Below the pieces are notes generated by a model, which saw only the letters and a program-made list of their open reading frames with translations, did not search any database and had not been told where the DNA came from. Source: Methylobacterium sp. AMS5 (GTDB lineage: Bacteria; Pseudomonadota; Alphaproteobacteria; Rhizobiales; Beijerinckiaceae). Taken from it: a DNA stretch of 64,000 nt. The DNA is taken from the NCBI RefSeq assembly GCF_001542815.1, contig NZ_CP006992.1, positions 2,609,501-2,673,500 on the forward strand, read 5' to 3'. A program made the position numbers and the translations under genes. Shown here piece after piece: positions 1-8,894 of the stretch; the stretch's first letter is position 1, and each line of letters opens with the position of its first letter.

Positions 1-1
1 C

Positions 2-1783
2 GGCTTCGACGCGGTGCTGCGGGGTTACGAACGGACGCTCCGTTTCGCGCTGCGTCACCGGCGACTGACCGTGCTCAGCGTGTTCATCGCGATCGGGCTC
101 ACGGTCTACGGCTACATCATCGTGCCGAAGGGCTTCTTCCCCGATCAGGATACCGGCCAGCTCATGGGCGGCATCCAGGCCGACCAGCGCATCTCGTTTC
201 AGTCGATGAAGGACAAGCTGGAGCGCGCCAGCGCCATCGTGCAGGCCGACCCGGCGGTGGAGAGCATCGTCGGTTTCACGGGCGGGCGCGGTACCAATTC
301 CGCCAACGTCTTCGTCGGGCTGAAACCCCGCGGCGAACGCGAGCCGATCGAGACCGTGATGGCACGGCTGCGGCCGAAGCTCGCCCAGGTCGCGGGCGCG
401 CGCCTGTTCCTGTTCCCGCGCCAGGATCTCCGGATGGGCGGGCGCCAGAGCTTCGCCCAGTACCAGTACACACTCCAGGGCGACACGTCGGAGGAACTCT
501 ACGCCGCCTCGCCGAAGCTGCTGCAAGCGCTGCAGAAGCGCACCGACATCTTCGCCGACGTGACCTCGGACCAGCAGGAGGGCGGGCTGGAGAGCCGCCT
601 CGTCATCGATCGGGCGACCGCATTCCGCTACGGCATCACCCCGGACCAGATCGACAACACCCTCTACGATGCCTTCGGGCAGCGGCAGGTCTCGACGATC
701 TACAACCCGCTCAACCAGTACCACGTGGTGATGGAGATCGCGCCGCGATATCTCCAGAACCCGGAAGTCCTGAAGACGATCTACGTCTCGACCACGGGCG
801 GCCGGGCGCGGGGCTCGGCCACCACCAACGCGGTTGCCGGCACGGTGGCGGGGGGCGGGACCACGACCGCCTCGCAAGCGTCGACCTCCGGCACGTCCGC
901 CACCGATACGGCAGCGACCATCGCCGCCGACTCGGCGCGCAACGCCGCGGGCAACGCCATCGCTGCGAGCCGGGGCAGCGCCTCGTCGAGCGCGCCGGTG
1001 TCGAGCGCCAAGGAAACGATGGTGCCGCTCTCGGCCTTCGCCCATTTCGAGACCGGCAACGCCCCGGTCCAGGTGGCGCATCAGGGCCTGTTCGTGGCCA
1101 CCACCATCTCGTTCAACCTCGTGCCCGGCAAGAGTCTGGGCGAGGCCACCGCCGTCATCGACCAGACCATGCTCGATCTGCAATTGCCGCAGACCATCCA
1201 TGGCGAGTTCGCGGGTGCGGCCAAGAGCTATCAGGAATCGTCTTCGCGCCAGCCGCTGCTGATCCTGGCGGCTCTCCTGGCCGTCTACGCCGTGCTCGGC
1301 ATCCTCTACGAGAGCTACATCCACCCCATCACGATTCTCTCGACCCTGCCCTCGGCCGGGATCGGCGCCATCGTCGCGCTGCTCACGACCGGGACCGAGT
1401 TCACCATCGTCGCCCTGATCGCGGTGTTCCTCTTGATCGGTATCGTGAAGAAGAACGCCATCCTGATGATCGATTTCGCCATCGATGCGGAGCGCAACCG
1501 CGGCCTGACGCCGGGGGAGGCGATCTACGAGGCCTGCCTCCTGCGCTTCCGCCCGATCATGATGACGACGCTCGCCGCCATCCTGGGTGCGGCCCCGCTC
1601 ATCGTCGCGGGCGGCGAGGGGGCCGAGCTGCGCCGGCCCCTCGGCATCGCGATCGTCGGTGGACTCATCGTCAGCCAGATCCTGACCCTCTACACGACAC
1701 CGGTCGTCTACCTGTATCTCGACCGTCTCCGGCTCTGGGCGAAGCGTCGCCGGGGCGGACCGGCGGCGGTGCCGGCCGAGTGA
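2..1783 (+). CDS. RND efflux permease, C-terminal half (partial at left edge)
   Basis: This is the inner-membrane pump subunit of a proton-driven tripartite drug or solute efflux system (RND superfamily, HAE1/MdtB-MdtC-like). The frame is open through the left edge, so only about the second half of a ~1000-residue protein is visible. Family signatures are a transmembrane segment followed by PKGFFPDQDTG, and KKNAILMIDFA in the late membrane domain, where RND pumps carry the proton-relay lysine. A Ser/Ala/Thr/Gly-rich stretch at about 798-1012 interrupts the periplasmic domain just before VPLSAF, which is unusual. The stop lies 13 nt before the outer-membrane channel gene, so the two are probably one operon. 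The exact substrate cannot be read from sequence. Confidence 0.93.
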   Translation, partial: GFDAVLRGYERTLRFALRHRRLTVLSVFIAIGLTVYGYIIVPKGFFPDQDTGQLMGGIQADQRISFQSMKDKLERASAIVQADPAVESIVGFTGGRGTNSANVFVGLKPRGEREPIETVMARLRPKLAQVAGARLFLFPRQDLRMGGRQSFAQYQYTLQGDTSEELYAASPKLLQALQKRTDIFADVTSDQQEGGLESRLVIDRATAFRYGITPDQIDNTLYDAFGQRQVSTIYNPLNQYHVVMEIAPRYLQNPEVLKTIYVSTTGGRARGSATTNAVAGTVAGGGTTTASQASTSGTSATDTAATIAADSARNAAGNAIAASRGSASSSAPVSSAKETMVPLSAFAHFETGNAPVQVAHQGLFVATTISFNLVPGKSLGEATAVIDQTMLDLQLPQTIHGEFAGAAKSYQESSSRQPLLILAALLAVYAVLGILYESYIHPITILSTLPSAGIGAIVALLTTGTEFTIVALIAVFLLIGIVKKNAILMIDFAIDAERNRGLTPGEAIYEACLLRFRPIMMTTLAAILGAAPLIVAGGEGAELRRPLGIAIVGGLIVSQILTLYTTPVVYLYLDRLRLWAKRRRGGPAAVPAE

Positions 1784-1796
1784 GGATGGTTGTTTC

Positions 1797-3344
1797 GTGA
1801 TCCGTGATTTGCGCGAAGGCCGCCTGCGTCGAGCGGGGAGGGGAGGGGCTGCGGCTCTGCTCCGTCTCTCGGGCGTCGCCGCGCTTGCCGCGACCACCTC
1901 CGGCTGCCTCGTCGGCCCCGATTACGCGCGCCCCTCCGTCGAGACGCCGCTGGCGTTCAAGCAGGGCGGGATGCGCGAGGACAGCCTCGCCTATGTCCAG
2001 GCGCAGAAGGGGTGGCGCCCGGCACTGCCGAACGACGCGGCCGAGCGCGGCGACTGGTGGCGGGCCTTCAACGACCCGACGCTCGACCGGTTGATCCGCT
2101 CCATCGACGTCGACAACCAGAACCTCCGCGCCCAGGTCGCGGTCTACGATCAGGCCCGCGCCCTCGTCGCGCAGGCGCGCGCCGCCCTGTTCCCCACGGT
2201 GATCGGCGCTCCGGGCATCACCCGGTCGCGGGCCCTGGGCGCCGAGCGCACCACCGTCTCGCTCCAGGGGCAGGCGAGCTGGGAACTCGACCTGTTCGGC
2301 GGCATCCGCCGGCAGATCGAAAGCGATGTCGCCTCCGCCCAGGCCTCGGCCTCCGACCTCGCCCTGGTGCGTCTCAGCCTTCAGGCGGAACTGGCGACCA
2401 ATTACCTCCAACTGCGCTATCAGGATTCGCTCAAGCGCGTGCTGGAAGAGAATGTCGAGGGCTTCAAGCGCAGCCTCAGCATCGCCGAGAACCAGTACAA
2501 TGCGGGCGTCGCTGCCCGCTCCGACGTCATCACCGCACAGACGCAGCTCCAGACGACGCAGGCCTCGCTGATCGCCGTCGATCTCCAGCGGGCGACCTTC
2601 GAGCACGCGGTGGCGATTCTCACCGGCCGCCCGCCCTCGGAGGTCAAGCTGCCGTTCTCGCCCCTGCCGGTGCGTCCGCCTTCGGTGCCGGTCGGCATCC
2701 CGTCCGATCTCCTGGAACGCCGGCCCGACATCGCCGGGGCCGAGCGGCTGGTGCAGGCACAGAGCGAGCAGATCGGCGTGGCGGTCTCCGCCTTCTATCC
2801 GACGGTGACGCTGTCGGCCTCGGGCGGCATCTCGGGCGCGACCAGCAACGGCGTGTTCTCGGCCGCCAATCGCGTCTGGTCGATCGCCGCGAACGGCTCT
2901 CAGGTGCTCTTCGACGGCGGCGCCCGCGCGGCGGTGCTGCAAACGGCGAGGGCCGCCTACGAGGCGGCGGTGGCCAATTACCGGCAGACGGTGCTGACCG
3001 CCTTCGGCGAGGTCGAGAACGGGCTGGCCGGCGTGCGCATCCTCGCCCGCCAGCAGGCCAAGCAGGACGAGGCGGTCGCCTCGGCGCGGCGCGCGGTCGA
3101 GATCACCCTCAACGAGTACCGGGCCGGCACGCAGAACTACACCACCGTCGTGACCGCGCAGGCGCTGCTCATCAACAACGAGGTCACCGCGCTCCAGATT
3201 CGCCTCAACCGCTTCACGACCGCCGTCGCGCTGATCCGGTCGCTGGGCGGCGGCTGGGACGCCCGCTCGCTGCCGACCGGCGAGGAGCTGAAGGGCGTGC
3301 GCCTGCCGATCGATGGAGGCTCGGCCGTCCGCACCGACGAGTAG
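1797..3344 (+). CDS. NodT/OprM-type outer-membrane efflux lipoprotein
   Basis: Outer-membrane channel of the RND efflux system, TolC superfamily, NodT subfamily. The GTG start gives a 515-residue protein. It opens with a basic N-region and a hydrophobic segment ending in TTSGC, a lipobox whose Cys would be lipidated. GPDYARP follows, a sequence typical just after the lipid anchor in this family. Two repeated outer-membrane efflux protein domains follow, including the LLERRPDIAGAE segment in the middle and long alpha-helical stretches. It lies 13 nt downstream of the RND permease and is probably co-transcribed with it; the periplasmic adaptor would be upstream, outside the window. Confidence 0.92.
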   Translation: MIRDLREGRLRRAGRGGAAALLRLSGVAALAATTSGCLVGPDYARPSVETPLAFKQGGMREDSLAYVQAQKGWRPALPNDAAERGDWWRAFNDPTLDRLIRSIDVDNQNLRAQVAVYDQARALVAQARAALFPTVIGAPGITRSRALGAERTTVSLQGQASWELDLFGGIRRQIESDVASAQASASDLALVRLSLQAELATNYLQLRYQDSLKRVLEENVEGFKRSLSIAENQYNAGVAARSDVITAQTQLQTTQASLIAVDLQRATFEHAVAILTGRPPSEVKLPFSPLPVRPPSVPVGIPSDLLERRPDIAGAERLVQAQSEQIGVAVSAFYPTVTLSASGGISGATSNGVFSAANRVWSIAANGSQVLFDGGARAAVLQTARAAYEAAVANYRQTVLTAFGEVENGLAGVRILARQQAKQDEAVASARRAVEITLNEYRAGTQNYTTVVTAQALLINNEVTALQIRLNRFTTAVALIRSLGGGWDARSLPTGEELKGVRLPIDGGSAVRTDE

Positions 3345-3445
3345 TGTGTGGCAGGGCAGCTCGGCCGGAACAGGAACCGCCAGCCTCTGTTGAAACCGGG
3401 ATTCCAGCGGTCGGTCCCTCGCCGGCCGAAAGCCCCGGATGGCCC

Positions 3446-4954
3446 ATGCCCGACGCCTGCGTTCACGATACGCCCGACACGCCGAAGACACCGGCCTGCA
3501 CCCTCGTGATCTTCGGTGCCGGCGGCGACCTCACGAAGCGCCTCTTGATGCCCGCCCTCTACAATCTTGCGGGCGGTGGGCTGCTCGATGACGGTTTTTC
3601 CGTGCTCGGCGTCGATCACAACCCCCTGACCGACGACGGCTGGCGCGACGACCTCACCCAGACCATGGAGTCCTTCACCGAGGACCCGTCCGCCGAGTTC
3701 CACGCCGAGCGGATCGACCCGCGCCCCTGGGGCTTCATCCGCGCGCGCCTGCACGTGATGCAGGGTGACTTCTCCGACGAGGCGACCTTCAAGGATCTGG
3801 CCGGACGCCTCACCGGCAACGTCGTGTTCTACCTCGCGGTCTCCGCCCGCTTCTTCGGCCCCGTGGTCGAGGGCCTCGGCAAGGCCGGCCTGCTGGAGCA
3901 GACGGACGACGCGTTCCGCCGCGTGGTCATCGAGAAGCCGTTCGGCTCCGACCTCGCTTCCGCCAAGGCGCTCAACGAAACCATCCTGGCGCAGGGCGAC
4001 GAGAGCCAGTTCTACCGGATCGATCATTTTCTCGGGAAGGAGACGGTCCAGAGCATCCTGGCGATCCGCTTCGCCAACGCGATGCTGGAGCCGATCTGGC
4101 GGCGCGAATATGTCGACCATGTCGAGATCACCGCCGCCGAGACCATCGGCGTCGAGGAGCGCGGCCGCTTCTACGAGCCGACCGGCGCGCTGCGGGACAT
4201 GGTGCCCAACCATCTGTTCCAGCTTCTCACCATGGTGGCGATGGAGCCGCCGAGTGCTTTCGACGCCGAAATCGTGCGCGACGAGAAGACGAAGCTGGTC
4301 GAGGCGATCCGCCCGGTCACGCCGGAGAGGGCCGTGCGCGGCCAGTACGCGGCGGGACGCGAGAACGGGCTGGACGCCCCGGCCTACCGCGACGAGCCGG
4401 ACGTGGCGAAGGATTCACGCACCGAAACCTACGTCGCCCTCAAGCTTGAGATCGAGAACGAGCGCTGGTCTGGCGTGCCGTTCTTTCTGCGCACCGGCAA
4501 GTGCTTGGCCGAGCGGCGCACCGAGATCGCGGTCCATTTCAAGCCGACGCCGCTCACGCTGTTCCGTGGGGCGGATGGGGGCGACCTCGCCCCGAACGTC
4601 ATGCGCCTGCGCATCGACCCGGAGCCCAGTTCGGCCACGCGCCTGAACGTGAAGCGACCGGGACCGCAGATGCATCTCGCCGCGATCGACACGGGTTTCC
4701 GCTACAGCGACTTCTTCGACCCGGCACCCGCCGTCGGCTACGAAAGCCTGATCTACGATTGCATGATGGGCGACCCGACCCTGTTTCAGCGCGCCGACAC
4801 CATCGAAGCGAGCTGGGCCGCCGTCGATCCGCTGCTCAAAGCATGGAAGGACGCGCCGGTCTGTTTCTATCCGGCGGGTAGTCCCGGCCCGAAGGAGGCG
4901 GATGATCTGCTCGCGCGCGACGGGCGCGGGTGGCTGCCGTTGGGGGAGAAGTGA
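3446..4954 (+). CDS. zwf: Glucose-6-phosphate 1-dehydrogenase
   Basis: Oxidises glucose 6-phosphate to 6-phosphogluconolactone with NAD(P)+, the entry to the oxidative pentose phosphate and Entner-Doudoroff routes; cytosolic. The ATG start gives 502 residues, the normal length. The N-terminal nucleotide-binding motif is FGAGGDLTKR near residue 23. The active-site motif RIDHFLGK is at about residue 191, with the substrate-binding Lys and catalytic His region intact. The same frame is open far upstream, through the efflux channel gene, but that part is a high-GC shadow. No pgl or edd is adjacent, so the gene stands alone here. Confidence 0.95.
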   Translation: MPDACVHDTPDTPKTPACTLVIFGAGGDLTKRLLMPALYNLAGGGLLDDGFSVLGVDHNPLTDDGWRDDLTQTMESFTEDPSAEFHAERIDPRPWGFIRARLHVMQGDFSDEATFKDLAGRLTGNVVFYLAVSARFFGPVVEGLGKAGLLEQTDDAFRRVVIEKPFGSDLASAKALNETILAQGDESQFYRIDHFLGKETVQSILAIRFANAMLEPIWRREYVDHVEITAAETIGVEERGRFYEPTGALRDMVPNHLFQLLTMVAMEPPSAFDAEIVRDEKTKLVEAIRPVTPERAVRGQYAAGRENGLDAPAYRDEPDVAKDSRTETYVALKLEIENERWSGVPFFLRTGKCLAERRTEIAVHFKPTPLTLFRGADGGDLAPNVMRLRIDPEPSSATRLNVKRPGPQMHLAAIDTGFRYSDFFDPAPAVGYESLIYDCMMGDPTLFQRADTIEASWAAVDPLLKAWKDAPVCFYPAGSPGPKEADDLLARDGRGWLPLGEK

Positions 4955-4981
4955 CCGCGGTTTCCGGATCATCGCGGCCTT

Positions 4982-5048
4982 GGAGCGCATTCCGACGAAG
5001 TGGCCACCGGTTCGTCGAAAGAATGCGCGTCACAACAATGAGCTAGAG
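4982..5048. repeat. Divergent copy (D) of the dispersed intergenic palindrome
   Basis: An inverted repeat downstream of zwf. GAGCGCATTC and GAATGCGC form the outer arms and CGACGAA/TTCGTCG the inner arms, around a GTGGCCACCGG core followed by AAAG. The core and layout match the repeat copies at 8.76, 17.6 and 19.1 kb, while the arm sequences differ but stay complementary. Compensatory arm changes suggest that the folded structure is what is kept. Probably a short non-coding dispersed element; a role as transcription terminator is possible. Confidence 0.55.
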
Positions 5049-5095
5049 ACGCCGGCCTGATGCAATCAGGTCGGATACGGCTCTCGCTGATCAAC

Positions 5096-5298
5096 CCCTC
5101 GCCCCGCTTGCGGGGAGAGGGCTTCATGCCCCCACGCCGGGGCATGAAGCGAGGCGGTCGCCGAGGGGGAGGGCGCGCGTCCGGAGGAGGCCTATCCTGA
5201 GCCGTCCCCTCACCGCCGCTTCGGCTGCGCCTCGGCTATCCGTCCTGTACGACAAGGTGAAGGACGGCCTCTCCCCGCGTGCGGGAAAGGGGGGACAC
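5096..5298. repeat. Intergenic inverted-repeat element between zwf and leuB
   Basis: The gap between zwf and leuB holds a mosaic of palindromes. CCCCGCTTGCGGGG lies inside a CCCTC...GAGGG stem at about 5096-5122. GCTTCATGCCCC pairs with GGGGCATGAAGC at about 5121-5150. A second CCTCTCCCCGC...GCGGGAAAGGGG stem lies at about 5268-5296. No credible ORF is present. Elements of this composition are widespread between genes in Rhizobiales genomes (established in general; identity of this copy is inference). It sits at the 3' ends of two convergent genes, as expected of such repeats. Confidence 0.5.
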
Positions 5299-5325
5299 GA
5301 CTGCGATCGGTTGGAAGTCGCTATG

Positions 5326-6435
5326 TCAGCCGGCCTGCGCTTCCAGCTCGCGCAGGATCGCGTCACCCATCTCGGCGGTGCTGATCGGGGTCTGGCCCTC
5401 GCCGACGATGTCGCGGGTGCGGGCGCCGGCGGCCAGCGCCCGGGTGATCGCGCCCTCCACGAGGTCGGCGGCGTCGCCGAGGCCGAAGGAGTAGCGCAGG
5501 CACATGGCGAGCGAGCCGATCATCGCGATGGGGTTCGCAAAACCCTTGCCGGCGATGTCGGGGGCCGAGCCGTGGACCGGCTCGTAGAGCGCCTTGCGGG
5601 TGCCGCGCGCGTCGGTGGCACCCAGCGAGGCGGAGGGCAGCATGCCGAGCGAGCCGGTCAGCATCGCCGCGACATCCGAGAGCACGTCGCCGAACAGGTT
5701 GTCGGTCACGAGCACGTCGAACTGTTTGGGGCGCCGCACGAGCTGCATGGCGCAGTTGTCGGCGAGCACGTGCTCCAGCTCGACCTCGCTGTAATGCTCG
5801 GCATGAACCCGCGTGACGACCTCCTTCCACAGGACGCCGGTCTTCATCACGTTGTTCTTCTCGGCCGAGGCGACCCGGCCGGAGCGCTTGCGGGCGAGGT
5901 CGAAGGCCACATGCGCGATCCGCTCGATCTCGGCGGTGGTGTAGACCTGCGTGTCGACCGCCCGCTTCGAGCCGTCCTCGAGCGTGGTGATCTCCTTCGG
6001 CTCGCCGAAATAGACACCGCCCGTGAGCTCGCGCACGATCATGATGTCGAGGCCCTCGACCAGCTCGCGCTTGAGGGCGGAGGCGTCGGCGAGCGCCGGG
6101 TAGCAGATCGCCGGGCGCAGGTTGGCGAACAGGCCGAGATCCTTGCGCAGGCGCAGCAGCCCCGCCTCGGGGCGGATGTCGTAGGTCACGCCGTTCCATT
6201 TCGGCCCGCCGACCGCACCGAGAAGAATCGCGTCGGCCGCGTCGGCGCGGGCGAGCGTCTCGTCGGCGAGCGGCTTGCCGTGGACGTCGATGGCCGCGCC
6301 GCCGACGAGGTCGCGCTCGGTCTCGAAATCGGCGAGGCCCGCGCGCTTGAGCCAGCCCACCACCTTCTCGACCTCGGCCATCACCTCGGGGCCGATGCCG
6401 TCGCCGGGCAGGAGCAGAAGCTTGTAGGTGGTCAT
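5326..6435 (-). CDS. leuB: 3-isopropylmalate dehydrogenase
   Basis: Third step of leucine biosynthesis: oxidative decarboxylation of 3-isopropylmalate to 2-oxoisocaproate with NAD+. I chose the internal ATG ([18 protein letters not shown]), giving 369 residues, because the family starts a few residues before LPGDGIGPE; the frame extends 11 codons further upstream. Family landmarks include the GAVGGPKW segment, the [12 protein letters not shown] active-site loop, the [12 protein letters not shown] metal/substrate site and [14 protein letters not shown] near the C-terminus. It stands alone here; leuC and leuD are not in the window. Confidence 0.95.
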   Translation of the reverse strand: MTTYKLLLLPGDGIGPEVMAEVEKVVGWLKRAGLADFETERDLVGGAAIDVHGKPLADETLARADAADAILLGAVGGPKWNGVTYDIRPEAGLLRLRKDLGLFANLRPAICYPALADASALKRELVEGLDIMIVRELTGGVYFGEPKEITTLEDGSKRAVDTQVYTTAEIERIAHVAFDLARKRSGRVASAEKNNVMKTGVLWKEVVTRVHAEHYSEVELEHVLADNCAMQLVRRPKQFDVLVTDNLFGDVLSDVAAMLTGSLGMLPSASLGATDARGTRKALYEPVHGSAPDIAGKGFANPIAMIGSLAMCLRYSFGLGDAADLVEGAITRALAAGARTRDIVGEGQTPISTAEMGDAILRELEAQAG

Positions 6436-6542
6436 GGGGCTGAAATCCGGGCTGATGGCACGCGCCACGTTGCCCGCGCTCTATCGGCGCGGCCCGGCCC
6501 CCGCAAGTCCGTCGCTCGCTCCGTGGGCTACCGAACCTCCGC

Positions 6543-6860
6543 CTATCCCGCGCGCTTGCCCGAGCGGAACGGGCGCAGCATCCAGGCCATGCGCCCGACC
6601 TCATCCTCCTCCGGGCGCTTGGCGGGGCGGACGGCGCGCTCGGGCGCGGACGAGCCGATCTCGTGCACGATCTGCCCGAGCAGGGGCGGGATCTCCTGGC
6701 CGTACTCGTCGAGGAGCACGGCGGCGTCCAGCAGGGCCTGGACCTGATCGTCGGGAATGGGACGGCTCATGATCTGCGCGTCGAGCGCCTGATCGGCCAG
6801 CAACGTCGCGAGGCGGGAGACCTCCGACAGACCGGCCGGTGCCGAGAGACCGCTGCTCAT
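6543..6860 (-). CDS. Conserved hypothetical protein, 105 aa
   Basis: A 105-residue cytosolic protein that I do not recognise. The first two thirds are acidic and look alpha-helical (for example ALLDAAVLLDEYGQEIPPLL), followed by a charged linker and a basic tail rich in Arg/Lys. There is no signal peptide or membrane segment. It lies upstream of leuB in the same direction with about a 107-nt gap. Codon use resembles that of the neighbours, which supports a real gene. No function is assigned. Confidence 0.6.
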   Translation of the reverse strand: MSSGLSAPAGLSEVSRLATLLADQALDAQIMSRPIPDDQVQALLDAAVLLDEYGQEIPPLLGQIVHEIGSSAPERAVRPAKRPEEDEVGRMAWMLRPFRSGKRAG

Positions 6861-7106
6861 CGATGGAATGCCCTCATTATCGAACGGAGGCCCACGATAA
6901 TCCGTCTTGGTGAGCCAATCCTTTCACCATGTTCGGTTCTCGCGTGCCGAAAACGACCTGATCGTGATGGGAAGGGTTGCCGGGAGTGCTTTCCGAGCGT
7001 GGGCCGGAAGGGCTAAGGTTGCGCCGTGCACAATCCGCGCCTTCCCGACCCCATCGCCGCCGGACGCGGCCCCCTCTCGCCCGAGGCCGGGCCCGCTCGA
7101 CGCGGG

Positions 7107-8633
7107 ATGCGGATCATCGCTGTGCCGCTCGTCGTGCTCGCGGCGTTGACGGGACCGTCCCAGGCCGGTGCGCCGCGCGGCGGCGCCAGTGCCTGCTATC
7201 TCACTGGGGGCGGCGCGTTGGAAATCTGCCGCTCGCCCGACGAGGCCGAGGGCGTCTACGCCGTCCCGCCGCTCTGCCATTTCGTCCACGACGTGCAGAT
7301 TCTGCGGCTCAAGGATACCGGGCCGCCGGGCCCGCTTCAGGTGATCTACCGGGCCGAGCCGCCGCGCCAGGGGAGTCGACCGAGTGGTCGCCGCGGCGAG
7401 GAGGCCTGCCCGACCGACCTGCGGGCCACCGATCCTGCGGCGGGCGGCGCCGTGCGCATCGGCCGGCAGATCGAGACGCTGGCGACGATGCTGCCGCCGA
7501 CCGATCCGCGCTTCTGGAGCGAAGGCCTCAAGGGCGCCGGTTCGGCGCGGGCCGAACAGCCGCGCCGCCGCAGCCGGGCGACCCGTCAGGCGCGGCGGGA
7601 GGCCCGCCGGGCGGCGCGCGAGGCGAGGCATGGGGACAAGCCGGCGGACAAGATGAGCTTCCGCGCCCAGGCCTCCACGCCGGAGGACGATCCGTCCGGC
7701 AACGCGATGATGGTCGCGGGGCGCGATTGGGCGGGTGACCCGTACTACGCCATCCTCGCCACCGCGACGGAGCCGTCCGGGGAGGGCCGTCGCCGGGTGC
7801 TGGTCCAGGCGCGCACCTACGACTTCCAGAGCCTCGATCTGCGCGTCGAGGCCGATCCCGGCACCGAATGGCGGCCGTTCGGGGCGCCCGCTGCCGAAGG
7901 TCAGGGGCGTCGGCGCGGGCGCGCCCGGCCGGCGGCGATGAAGCCCGCTCCGGTCCTCGACGACACCGGCAGGCCGATCGTGGGCAACTGCGCCGCGCCG
8001 GATTTCGAAGCGCGCGGCCTGACCGGGTCGATCAGCGTGGTCGATCGCGTCTACCACTACTTCTACACCGACGTGCTGCCCGCCGATTGCGATGCGCCGC
8101 GGAACCGGCGGCGCATGGCGCTCTACCTGCGCACGAGCCGCGACCCGCTGGCGGAGCGCACGTGGTCGGCGCCCGTGACGCTGATCGAGAGCCTGCCGGC
8201 CGAGACCGAGATGCGCGTCGCCAAGGCGCGGGGCATGGACCGTTGGGCCGTGGCCTATTCCTGCTCGCGGCCGGTCACCGTCTCGGGTGGACCCGTCGCC
8301 GACATCTGCCTGCACTACACCGCCGACCTTTCGCCCGGCAGCCTCACCGCCCTGACGCTCTATGCCGAGCCCGTCGCGGCCGGCCACTCCACCGCCTATC
8401 TCGGCCTGCGCTCCGGCGGCGACGCGCTGGGGCGGTTCACCCGTGACGGCTTTAGCTGGATGACCGACCGCTACGGCAACCTCGACGCGCCGACGATCTA
8501 CCCCGACAAGGGCGGCTTCCTGACCTGGCTCGACCGCCGGGCACCGCGGATCGACGGCAGCGACGCCTCCTCGCTCTACGGGCGGCCGGTCTACTGGGCG
8601 ACCTGGACGGTGCGGCCGCGCGCCGCCCCCTGA
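7107..8633 (+). CDS. Secreted hypothetical protein, ~508 aa
   Basis: Probably periplasmic or surface-exposed. From the ATG at 7107 the protein begins with a classic signal peptide (MRIIAVPLVVLAALTG, then SQAGAP), so I prefer this start to the in-frame GTG at 7026, which would place 27 hydrophilic residues before it. After a Cys-containing N-terminal region there is a strongly basic Arg/Ala stretch at about residues 150-185. The C-terminal half is rich in Trp, Tyr and Asp, with repeated DRxY motifs, and could be a beta-propeller-like fold (weak inference). No family recognised. Confidence 0.65.
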   Translation: MRIIAVPLVVLAALTGPSQAGAPRGGASACYLTGGGALEICRSPDEAEGVYAVPPLCHFVHDVQILRLKDTGPPGPLQVIYRAEPPRQGSRPSGRRGEEACPTDLRATDPAAGGAVRIGRQIETLATMLPPTDPRFWSEGLKGAGSARAEQPRRRSRATRQARREARRAAREARHGDKPADKMSFRAQASTPEDDPSGNAMMVAGRDWAGDPYYAILATATEPSGEGRRRVLVQARTYDFQSLDLRVEADPGTEWRPFGAPAAEGQGRRRGRARPAAMKPAPVLDDTGRPIVGNCAAPDFEARGLTGSISVVDRVYHYFYTDVLPADCDAPRNRRRMALYLRTSRDPLAERTWSAPVTLIESLPAETEMRVAKARGMDRWAVAYSCSRPVTVSGGPVADICLHYTADLSPGSLTALTLYAEPVAAGHSTAYLGLRSGGDALGRFTRDGFSWMTDRYGNLDAPTIYPDKGGFLTWLDRRAPRIDGSDASSLYGRPVYWATWTVRPRAAP

Positions 8634-8760
8634 CCCGTAACGATTCCGGCCGGTCGTTCGACAGAGGGATGGATGTCCCCCGTCCCGCCGTCGATCCTGT
8701 GAGCCTCGCGCTCCGCTGCGGGCCGGGCATCGTCCCGGCGTGGGCATTGCGCGTTGGGTC

Positions 8761-8868
8761 TAGGGCATCGTCCCGAAAGGTGGTTGCCGGCTTTCGGAAA
8801 AAAGATGATGCGAAAACAAGAGCCTAGAGCATCTTCCGGGATCCTTTATCCGGGACGATGCTCTAGGA
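8761..8868. repeat. Dispersed intergenic palindrome, copy A
   Basis: The gap between the secreted unknown and the ThDP enzyme holds a bipartite repeat. Part one is GGCATCGTCCCGAAAGGTGG, then TTGCCGGCTTTCGG, then a poly-A tract and GATGATGCGAAAACAAGAGCC. Part two is a smaller hairpin, TAGAGCATCTTCCGGGATCC to GGACGATGCTCTA. Its first ~60 nt are nearly identical to the reverse complement of copy B (17.6 kb) and close to that of copy C (19.1 kb). The CCGAAAG/CTTTCGG arms can form a stable stem. Confidence 0.8.
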
Positions 8869-8894
8869 GCCAGAAGGCGCGTTAGGAGAAGACC

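Noticed and set aside
2012-3445. In-frame upstream extension of zwf
   Set aside because: It overlaps the efflux channel gene entirely and is Arg/Pro-rich; G6PDH similarity begins at the ATG at 3446.
1671-3491. 606-codon open frame on the minus strand over the efflux channel gene
   Set aside because: Arg/Gly-rich high-GC shadow of the NodT-type gene, without family features or ribosome-binding site.
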